The position numbers and the translations under genes were made by a program. A stretch of 64,000 bases of DNA. Source: Algoriphagus antarcticus. GTDB lineage: Bacteria > Bacteroidota > Bacteroidia > Cytophagales > Cyclobacteriaceae. Where the stretch lies: assembly GCF_002150685.1 (NCBI RefSeq), contig NZ_MSSW01000010.1, positions 1-64,000 on the forward strand, given 5' to 3'. Under the pieces are notes generated by a model. It made no database searches. It was given only the letters and a program-made list of their open reading frames with translations, and was not told the DNA's origin. This document shows, piece by piece, positions 17,085-23,744 of the stretch (the first letter of the stretch is position 1; each line of letters opens with the position of its first letter).

Positions 17085-17214
17085 ATCAAGAAAGTAGCTA
17101 GTATCAAGACAAATCTGATAACAAAGACAAACACACCTGTCTTAAGAAGGATAATACTTAAAATAACGAATGAATAATGATGAATTTTGAATAATGAAGT
17201 AACGAAACATTGAA
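17085..17214. repeat. Degenerate TATCAAGA and AATGATGAAT repeats
   Basis: GTATCAAGAAAGTAGCTAG with similar units, then from 17158 a run of AATAACGAATGAATAATGAT-type units. The second part closely resembles 10818-10860, which lies before the operator of another cassette. Confidence 0.4.
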
Positions 17215-17233
17215 AACCTAGATATCCAAATCC

Positions 17234-17515
17234 ATGAGCCACATCGCTATTCCCATTCCGAATCTTCCTGGAAAACAAAACATAGATATCCAGGTGATCA
17301 TCAACAATGAGGTGAAGTCTCTTCATTATAAAGTAGAGCTATTCTACTGGGATGATTGCCAAAATCCTTCTGGGCATCGGGCGGATTGTATCTCGGAAAT
17401 GCTGACCAAGCATGATCCAGCGTGGACAGTTTATTATATCGGAGCACCTACAGATAAGTTTGTACCGATCACTTTCGTGGATAGAGAGAGTAAGAAGTGG
17501 ATGCAGATACGATAA
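17234..17515 (+). CDS. Small conserved protein of unknown function, first gene of a permease cassette
   Basis: A 93-residue protein without signal peptide or membrane helix, so probably cytosolic. I do not recognise the family. It begins MSHIAIPIPNLPGKQNIDIQ and has a beta-rich look, two Cys (in DDCQ and ADCI) and several Trp (YWDD, AWTVYY, KKWM). Codon use resembles the neighbours. It lies 193 bases before the permease at 17709 on the same strand and downstream of the operator and sigma-54-like promoter. It takes the place the secreted GIN/DUF4097 proteins have in the other cassettes, yet is not secreted. A binding or regulatory partner is possible but unproven. Confidence 0.7.
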   Translation: MSHIAIPIPNLPGKQNIDIQVIINNEVKSLHYKVELFYWDDCQNPSGHRADCISEMLTKHDPAWTVYYIGAPTDKFVPITFVDRESKKWMQIR

Positions 17516-17708
17516 GGTTGGTGGTAAGAAGTGAATAATTAGTGGTAAGTAGTAAGTTATAAAAGTGGTTTTAGAATGAATGCCTTCGACTTCTTGCCCT
17601 CTTGAAGGCGGGCACTTAAGTTATCATATTATCACTATCCTTTCCAACTCGAAATATTTCAATTCACCAAAGCGGACAGGTAGTTAAAATTTTTCAATCC
17701 TAAAAATA

Positions 17709-20123
17709 ATGTGGAGAAATAACGTCAAAATATCTCTTAGAAACCTACAAAAGCACAAGTCGCTCACAGTAATAAATGTGCTGGGAATGGCTGTTGGTTT
17801 GGCGGCATGTCTGCTGATTGGCTTATTTATTTTTGATGAATTTGCCTATGATCAAAATATCAAAGATGGAGATCGGATCTACCGTGTTGCTTTGGAAACT
17901 TCGGAATCTAAATGGGCTGGAAGTCCAGGGCCACTGGCCGAAGGATTGAAGAATGACTTGGCAGAAGTGGAGAGTTCTACCCGGATCATGAAGTTCCCGG
18001 AGCTCGATCAAATGCTTTTGAAGAGTGAACGCAATGGGGAGGTTACCCAATTTTATGAGCACAAAGGCTATTATGTAGATTCTACTTTTTTTGAAGTGAT
18101 AGCCTACGAATTTGTAAGCGGTGTTCAGTCAACTGCTTTGCAAGCTCCAAATTCTGTGATTCTCTCTGCTTCACTGGCGGAAAAGTTTTTTGGCCAAAAC
18201 GATCCACTAAATCAGCCAATTACGATTGGTTTGCCTTTCGGAGACTTCGATTACACCATTACCGGCGTATTTGAGGATAAGAATAGACAGTCTCATATTG
18301 ATGCTAATTTTTTCCTGTCTATGGAAAATAACGACATAGGAAATGCCGTGAAGCGCATGACAAGTTGGGCTGCCAACAATATCTTTTACACCTACGTGAA
18401 GCTAAAGCCAAATACAGAAGCTAGTGCTTTTGAAGCCAAACTACCTTCGTTTTTTGACAAGCATGGAGGAGCTGATTTGAAGGCGATGGGAGTAGAGAAA
18501 AGTCTGTTTTTGCAGCCCATTCAAGACATTTACCTTCGTTCCAATGTAGAATACGAACTGGGCACTACAGGCAATATGACGACGCTTTATGTATTTGGCT
18601 CGGTGGCGGGATTTATACTGCTGATAGCATGCATCAATTTTATGAATTTGGCTACTGCACGATCCGAAAAGCGATCCAAGGAAGTGGGGATTCGTAAACT
18701 TCTTGGAGCTAACAAAGGCGGTTTGGTTCGTCAGTTTTTGGGAGAATCTATGCTTATTTCTTTACTCGGGCTGATCATGGCTTTTCTTCTCGCCTCGCTT
18801 TTGATGCCCTATTTCAATCAGTTGACAGGCAAAGAACTCGATATATATCAAAGAGCTTACCCATTGCTTGCGATCTTTTTGCTGGCAATTTTGGCGGGGT
18901 TACTTGCCGGAACTTACCCGGCTTTTTTCCTCTCGGCCTTTACACCAAGTTCTGTCTTGAAAGGAAAGTTCAGAGGAAGATTGTCTGGATTTTCTCTTCG
19001 TCAGGTGCTAGTGGTTTTCCAGTTCGCTATTTCAGCATGTTTGATCTTGATGGTCTTTGTGATCAAGAATCAATTGAGTTTTGTCCAAAATCAAGATTTG
19101 GGATTTAGTAAGGCTCAGCAATTGATTATTCCACTTCAGAGTGAAGAAGCCTCTGGGAAATATGAAGTTCTAAAGGCAGGGTTGCTTCAAAACACCCATG
19201 TGAAATCGGTTACCATCGCCACTACCTATCCAGGTATTGAAAGCATAGAAAGTATGATGTATTATGCCGATGGACAGCCCAAGGATAAGTTGGTGAATAT
19301 CACCAATGCCTATGTGGGAGATGACTATTTGGAGACGCTAGGATTCACCTTGTTAAAGGGGAGAAGCTTCACAAAAGATTATACTTCTGACTATCCGATG
19401 ATGATTTTGAATGAATCAGCTGTCAAAGCCTTGGGCTATCAGGTGGAAGATGCGGTTGGTAAGAAAGCTAATTTCGATTGGGGTGGGAAACTGAATAGTT
19501 TGGAGATTGTTGGCGTAGTGAAGGATTTCAATTTCCAAAGTCTCCACAAAGAAATCCTGCCTTATGCTTTCATCAAAGGAAATAATGGGGGTTATCTGAT
19601 CGCTAATTTTTCGGGAAACAATACTAATGAGGTATTGGCCAGTGCGGAGTCGATTTGGCACCGATCAGATCTCTCAGAACCCTTTGTCTATTCGTTTTTG
19701 GATCAGGACTTTCAGCGAAATTATGAGAAGGAAGAACGAATTGCGAATATTATCATCGCCTTTGCTATGCTTGCTATTTTTATCGCTTGTCTTGGTTTGT
19801 ATGGACTGACGGCTTTTATGACAGAGCAGCGAACCAAGGAAATTGGCATCCGCAAGACGATGGGAGCGACAGATTGGAGCATTGTTACGTTGCTTTCCAA
19901 GGATTTTGGCAAAACGGTTTTATTGGCAATTCTGCTTTCTGTTCCGGTTAGTTTATACCTCTCAAATGCCTGGCTAGAGAATTTCGCTTTCAAGATCGAG
20001 CTGCGATGGTGGTATTTTGCTGTGACTGGACTAGTAGCATTGATGATCGCAATGATCACAGTTAGTTTTCAATCGATCCGAACTGCACTGATGAATCCTG
20101 TGGAAAGCTTGAAGAGTGAGTAG
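17709..20123 (+). CDS. MacB-like ABC transporter permease (FtsX family)
   Basis: An 804-residue inner-membrane permease starting MWRNNVKISLRNLQKHKSL, followed by the first helix (VINVLGMAVGLAACLLIGLF), a periplasmic MacB_PCD domain, three helices from about 293 to 425, a second periplasmic domain, and a C-terminal FtsX domain with TEQRTKEIGIRKTMGATDW. The first half holds the matching SKEVGIRKLLGANKGG. It ends MNPVESLKSE, as the other copies do, showing common descent. As with the others, no ATPase gene accompanies it. It is probably co-transcribed with the small gene at 17234 from the sigma-54-like promoter at 17070. Confidence 0.93.
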   Translation: MWRNNVKISLRNLQKHKSLTVINVLGMAVGLAACLLIGLFIFDEFAYDQNIKDGDRIYRVALETSESKWAGSPGPLAEGLKNDLAEVESSTRIMKFPELDQMLLKSERNGEVTQFYEHKGYYVDSTFFEVIAYEFVSGVQSTALQAPNSVILSASLAEKFFGQNDPLNQPITIGLPFGDFDYTITGVFEDKNRQSHIDANFFLSMENNDIGNAVKRMTSWAANNIFYTYVKLKPNTEASAFEAKLPSFFDKHGGADLKAMGVEKSLFLQPIQDIYLRSNVEYELGTTGNMTTLYVFGSVAGFILLIACINFMNLATARSEKRSKEVGIRKLLGANKGGLVRQFLGESMLISLLGLIMAFLLASLLMPYFNQLTGKELDIYQRAYPLLAIFLLAILAGLLAGTYPAFFLSAFTPSSVLKGKFRGRLSGFSLRQVLVVFQFAISACLILMVFVIKNQLSFVQNQDLGFSKAQQLIIPLQSEEASGKYEVLKAGLLQNTHVKSVTIATTYPGIESIESMMYYADGQPKDKLVNITNAYVGDDYLETLGFTLLKGRSFTKDYTSDYPMMILNESAVKALGYQVEDAVGKKANFDWGGKLNSLEIVGVVKDFNFQSLHKEILPYAFIKGNNGGYLIANFSGNNTNEVLASAESIWHRSDLSEPFVYSFLDQDFQRNYEKEERIANIIIAFAMLAIFIACLGLYGLTAFMTEQRTKEIGIRKTMGATDWSIVTLLSKDFGKTVLLAILLSVPVSLYLSNAWLENFAFKIELRWWYFAVTGLVALMIAMITVSFQSIRTALMNPVESLKSE

Positions 20124-20153
20124 GAAGTTTCATTGATCAGCTTTCAGCGGAAT

Positions 20154-20203
20154 CGTCATTGCGAACGACAGGGAGTGTGGAAGTCTCTTTCTAGAAACAA
20201 GAA
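20154..20203. repeat. CGTCATTGCGAACGA dispersed repeat, second copy
   Basis: CGTCATTGCGAACGA, a divergent middle, then AAGTCTCTTTCTAGAAACAA. The first copy is at 16651-16701. It lies between convergent genes. Confidence 0.55.
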
Positions 20204-20255
20204 CTTAGAGTCAAAAGGGATTTGAATAAAATAAGTAGAGTTATCCATACTCAAT

Positions 20256-20813
20256 TCATAGCAAACTTTCAATCACATCAGGGAAATGCATATGCTCCAA
20301 TGCATGCACTTTCTCGGCGATGGAATCGGGCGTATCTGATTCAGTAAGTGGGGCAGAAGCCTGGAAAACAATTCTTCCTTCATCATAATTCTCATTGACC
20401 AGGTGAATAGTGATACCTGTCTCAGTGTCCCCAGCAGCTTTTACAGCTTCATGCACGAAGCTCCCGTACATGCCTTTTCCTCCATATTTTGGCAAAAGAG
20501 CGGGATGGATATTTACCATTCTATCTGGAAAAGCTCTCGTCAACTCAACTGGGATTTTCAATAAAAAACCTGCTAGAATCACCCAATCAATGTTTTCAGA
20601 TTGTAGTTTCTCAAGCAAAATACCTGCATCCATTTCCTTTCGGGTAAAAGTAAACGTAGGAACGTCGAATTTCTCTGCCCGCTCCAATACAAAAGCATTT
20701 GCCTTGTTTGATGCAACTAGCGCAATTTCTGCTTTTTCGGAGTTTTGGAAATGGGCCATTATTTTTTCGGCATTGCTACCACTTCCGGAAGCTAGGATTG
20801 CGAGACGTTTCAA
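20256..20813 (-). CDS. purN: Phosphoribosylglycinamide formyltransferase 1 (GART)
   Basis: PurN transfers a formyl group from 10-formyl-THF to GAR in de novo purine synthesis. The 185-residue protein is of normal length. It has the N-terminal ASGSGSNAEKIM phosphate-binding loop, the catalytic NIHPALLPKYGGKGMYG block (Asn-x-His) and the later GITIHLVNENYDEG with the conserved Asp. The start MKRLAILASGSGSN is unambiguous. It is a single gene convergent with the third permease gene; purH is on the same strand at the window's left end. Confidence 0.95.
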   Translation of the reverse strand: MKRLAILASGSGSNAEKIMAHFQNSEKAEIALVASNKANAFVLERAEKFDVPTFTFTRKEMDAGILLEKLQSENIDWVILAGFLLKIPVELTRAFPDRMVNIHPALLPKYGGKGMYGSFVHEAVKAAGDTETGITIHLVNENYDEGRIVFQASAPLTESDTPDSIAEKVHALEHMHFPDVIESLL

Positions 20814-20895
20814 CGAGTTGATATAGTTTGGTGGATTGCGAAATTAATGGTTATCTCCCGCAATGGTAATTAACGGGTGAGGTTTTTTTGGTAAA

Positions 20896-21140
20896 GTCTC
20901 TTGCGGCGGCGCAACGGTGCGTGGATTGAATTGAGTTTTTTTGGTAAAGTTTCTCGCGGCGGCGCAACGGCGCGGCGAAGGCTTATTAACTGTTGAGGTT
21001 TTATTTAACCTCGGAGGTTTTTTTTTGGAAAAGTTTCTTGCGGCGGCGCGAGGAAGGGTTATTAACGGTTGAGGTTTTTTAAATAAGAAGACCTTCGAGG
21101 AGATGCTTCGACTTCGCTCAGGATGACGCTTCAAAGGTCT
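20896..21140. repeat. Cluster of GCGGCGGCGCAACGG repeats and a GTCATCCTGAGCGAAG-type element
   Basis: Three GC-rich units (20896-20923, 20951-20981, 21034-21058) share TTGCGGCGGCGCAACGG and are separated by AACCTCGGAGGTTTTT-like sequence. At 21091-21129, on the reverse strand, is GTCATCCTGAGCGAAGTCG followed by ATCTCCTCGAAGGT, related to 14603-14640. The open frame across this region is repeat-derived and is not called as a gene. Confidence 0.65.
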
Positions 21141-21149
21141 TAGAAAAAA

Positions 21150-21410
21150 TCACCGATCATAGTGATATCTACAGGTGAAAATCACCAAAGTCCCATCCTC
21201 TATCTTATAAACAATGCGGTGCTCACGATTTATTCTTCTAGACCAATATCCTGCTAAATCGAATTTCAAAGGCTCGGGTTTGCCAATTCCAGAGAAAGGA
21301 TCGCGCTTGATGGCTTTGATGAGTTCGTTTATTTTGCGTAGTATTTTCTTATCCTCTTGCTGCCAACTCGTGTAATCCATCCATCCGTTTTCAGTGAAGA
21401 TCAGATTCAT
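21150..21410 (-). CDS. yoeB: YoeB-family mRNA interferase toxin
   Basis: An 86-residue Txe/YoeB toxin that cleaves ribosome-bound mRNA. It aligns without gaps to the E. coli protein as I know it. The catalytic residues are present at the same positions: Glu46 in GKPEPLK, Arg65 in EHRIVY and His83 in CRYHY near the C-terminus. The start overlaps the last bases of the antitoxin gene (ATGA overlap), the usual arrangement that couples translation. The toxin appears intact. Confidence 0.94.
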   Translation of the reverse strand: MNLIFTENGWMDYTSWQQEDKKILRKINELIKAIKRDPFSGIGKPEPLKFDLAGYWSRRINREHRIVYKIEDGTLVIFTCRYHYDR

Positions 21411-21661
21411 TCTTCAATCAGCGATTTCTCAGAAGATTTCCCTGATTTATGCTGATCAATGGAGTCAAATAGCCAAGTTGCATTGGTTTTTGAACTCAAC
21501 AAATGCATCGTCTCCATGATGGAATTGTACTCCTCAAGTGAGATAATCACAGTCCCTTTTCCAGTGCCTCTCTTCAATATCAAAGTTTCCCCGTCTTCCT
21601 CTACCTTATCGAGGAAGTCTTTCATCTTGGATCTGAATTCAGAATAGTTAGCGGCTATCAT
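21407..21661 (-). CDS. yefM: YefM/Phd-family antitoxin
   Basis: An 84-residue antitoxin of the Phd/YefM type. The N-terminal half (MIAANYSEFRSKMKDFLDKV, then LILKRGTGKGTVIISLEEYN) matches the DNA-binding, dimerising fold; the C-terminal half should wrap and neutralise YoeB. It precedes the toxin with a 4-base overlap. Such pairs usually repress their own promoter; I did not find a clear operator palindrome in the AT-rich DNA upstream. Confidence 0.92.
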   Translation of the reverse strand: MIAANYSEFRSKMKDFLDKVEEDGETLILKRGTGKGTVIISLEEYNSIMETMHLLSSKTNATWLFDSIDQHKSGKSSEKSLIEE

Positions 21662-21740
21662 AAGAACTTATTTAAGTACATATGAATGTACGTAAAAATC
21701 TTTTGATTTCAACTTTTGGAATGAGGTTTAGAGATGAATG

Positions 21741-21764
21741 TTTCTCACGGCGGCGCAACGAAGG
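21741..21764. repeat. GC-rich dispersed repeat, isolated copy
   Basis: TTTCTCACGGCGGCGCAACG followed by AAGG is the same unit as at 20951-20981, here between the antitoxin gene and the esterase gene. The rest of 21662-21954 shows no gene. Confidence 0.55.
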
Positions 21765-21954
21765 ATGGTTGCCTTCTATGAGTTTTTTCGAACCTCGGAG
21801 TTTTGATTGACGCTCAAATTATCTCCCGTATAAAGGCTAATAGGATAAGTCGTTAAAAAGCTTTCCTCCATTGCGAATAGATTTATTTCCTTATTTTTTT
21901 TGATTTTAGTCTAATGTGCTGTTTGCTTCGTTTCTTACAAAAACATTTTATAAA

Positions 21955-22794
21955 ATGAGCAAAATATTTCTAGTTATCACCCTTTTATTTTTCGCAAGTA
22001 GTTGCGCATTTCGCTCGGTTCATCGAAGCAAAGAAATCACTTACACAGACTCGAACGCTGATATACCAACTAAGCAGCTGGATGTCTATGCTCCAAAAAA
22101 GGCCGAAAATCTTCCAGTGATGGTGTTTTTCTATGGCGGGAGTTGGGAAAGTGGGAAAAAGCAGATTTATAATTTTCTCGGAAATAGATTGGCTCGAAGG
22201 AAAGTTATAGTGGTGATCGCTGATTACCCTTTGGCATCTGAATACAAGCTACCTGCGATGCAAGAATCAGCGTTAGCGGCAGTTAATTGGAGCAAGGATC
22301 ACATTGCAGAATTTGGTGGTGACCCAGATCGGATTTTTGTGTCTGGGCATTCAGCAGGTGGGCATTTGGCTGCTTTGATTGCAGTGAAGGAAGATGAGTT
22401 GGAATCTTCGGGAAATGATAAAAAGTTGGCAGGTTCGATTTTGATTGATGCTGCAGGATTGGATATGTACAGCTATTTGCAAAAAACCAGCGAAGGAGAA
22501 GGAAAGAAATATTTGAATGCATTTACTGATGATCCTGCGATTTGGAAGGAATATTCTCCGATGTATTTTTTGACAGATGATTTATCGCCTATGTTGATTT
22601 TGGAAGGAGAGCGAACTTACCCAAGTATTCGAGGTAGTCGTGAGCGATTTATGAAGCGAGTTCGAGAAAAAGGGATAGAAGATGTGACGGTAAAAATCTA
22701 CCCTAAGAAAAGACACATTCCGATGATCACACAATTTTTCTGGACTGGCGGACGTATTTATAAAGACGTACTGGGGTTTATTAAAGAGAATTGA
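21955..22794 (+). CDS. Alpha/beta-hydrolase (esterase-like) lipoprotein
   Basis: A 279-residue lipoprotein (LLFFASSC, Cys17) with an alpha/beta-hydrolase fold of the carboxylesterase/BD-FAE-like group. The oxyanion region is VFFYGGSWESGKK near 63, the nucleophile is Ser133 in GHSAGG, and His near the C-terminus is in KKRHIPMITQFF. It probably hydrolyses an ester in the periplasm or at the outer membrane; the substrate is unknown. I start at ATG 21955 because the lipoprotein signal begins there; an in-frame alternative begins 13 codons earlier. It is a single gene. Confidence 0.85.
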   Translation: MSKIFLVITLLFFASSCAFRSVHRSKEITYTDSNADIPTKQLDVYAPKKAENLPVMVFFYGGSWESGKKQIYNFLGNRLARRKVIVVIADYPLASEYKLPAMQESALAAVNWSKDHIAEFGGDPDRIFVSGHSAGGHLAALIAVKEDELESSGNDKKLAGSILIDAAGLDMYSYLQKTSEGEGKKYLNAFTDDPAIWKEYSPMYFLTDDLSPMLILEGERTYPSIRGSRERFMKRVREKGIEDVTVKIYPKKRHIPMITQFFWTGGRIYKDVLGFIKEN

Positions 22795-22885
22795 TTTTGA
22801 TGATCAACCACTTGAAATCAGATTTGTTGTAACTCAAAACGAGTATGATAAAATAGATGCAACTTCAATTTAAACACATTAAGAC

Positions 22886-23220
22886 ATGAATATCCAAACA
22901 ACAAAAGTTGGTTTTTGCTAGATACTTCTGCGGATTATGAGCGTGCGGTGCAGCGGTATGAGGAACTCAAATATGCTTATAAAAGCACGAATGAGCATAA
23001 AGAAAAAATGCTGTTGGTTCATCTAATTGCTGATTATGAAAGTAAACTCTGGGATTTGCCTGATGTAGATCCTGTTGAAATGATAAAAATCAGAATGCAA
23101 GATTTTGGCTTTAATGCGACTACTTTGGCTAAAGAATATGGTGACAAAGGAACAGTCAGCAAAGTGCTAAACTATAAACAATCACTTTCTTTGACTATGA
23201 TCAGGAAATTCAGCGAATGA
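22886..23220 (+). pseudogene. HigA-like/XRE-type antitoxin gene, frameshifted and probably truncated
   Basis: ATG 22886 starts MNIQTTKVGF and meets TAG after 11 codons. One extra T in the T run at 22911-22915 would join it to a frame reading LDTSADYERAVQRYEEL, then VDPVEMIKIRMQDFGF, NATTLAKEYGDKGTVSKVLN and SLTMIRKFSE. This is the architecture of long HigA-type antitoxins (N-terminal helical part, C-terminal helix-turn-helix). The frame stops right after the last HTH helix, shorter than I would expect, where it runs into the opposite-strand gene at 23182. A TTG start at 22915 would give 101 residues, so some product is possible. No HigB toxin gene is adjacent. Confidence 0.65.
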
Positions 23221-23391
23221 CTTCATGTATTCGACCAAACTCATTCCATTTTTTAACTTTGGCTTTGTCTGGACTAGCGTTTCAAAATGCTCCTCCACTA
23301 GACATGAAATACTAGTATCATGCTGATCTGCGTAGGTTTTGATTTTATCCAGCAGGTTTTCCTCGATGGTTATATTCAAACGCTTTTTCAT
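23182..23391 (-). CDS. DUF6364-like ribbon-helix-helix antitoxin, C-terminally altered
   Basis: A 69-residue protein starting MKKRLNITIEENLLDKIKTY, an antitoxin-like ribbon-helix-helix beginning, followed by SISCLVEEHFETL. After NGMSLVEYMKS the last residues FAEFPDHSQRK are encoded by DNA that overlaps the end of the HigA-like gene on the other strand. The expected family tail is missing. No toxin gene follows. This looks like a remnant of a type II antitoxin fused to foreign sequence by a deletion; residual expression is possible. The family assignment rests on general likeness only. Confidence 0.55.
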   Translation of the reverse strand: MKKRLNITIEENLLDKIKTYADQHDTSISCLVEEHFETLVQTKPKLKNGMSLVEYMKSFAEFPDHSQRK

Positions 23392-23744
23392 GGCATACGC
23401 ATGTTTAGTAATCTATGTGTATGAGTGATGAAATTGATTTTAAATAACCTCAGATTTTTCCATTTAAGTGTATCCGTATAATTCATCAGCGCTACGACTT
23501 TCATCTCTTTAAGAGGTAAGTGCATAAAGTGATTCCTTTTAATCCGCAGAGGTGGACAAAAACTTTCAAATATTTAAAAAAAACTATCCGGTTTTCTGCC
23601 AGTAAAGTGACAAAAGTATCATAGAATAAGCTCAACTCTAGGTTTAAGGCCGCTTTGGTCACCGGTCTTCGGTTTTCCGTCCTTTAAAAAAACAAAGTAC
23701 GGCTACTGGCATCATTGCTAATAATCATATCCTCCGATTTTTAA
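23392..23744. other. Intergenic, no gene seen
   Basis: AT-rich DNA without a supported gene. At about 23655-23680 is GGTCACCGGTCTTCGGTTTT, which looks like part of a dispersed intergenic repeat, though no second copy is in this window. Confidence 0.45.

Noticed and set aside
20154..20203. Repeat considered as an attachment site of an integrated element
   Set aside because: No integrase, tRNA gene or phage gene is nearby, and the ends differ; reported only as a dispersed repeat.
20844..21134. Open frame of 96 codons on the reverse strand
   Set aside because: It consists almost wholly of the GC-rich and GTCATCCTGAGCGAAG-type repeats; its protein is low-complexity (repeated ARNFxKK-type segments) without family likeness.
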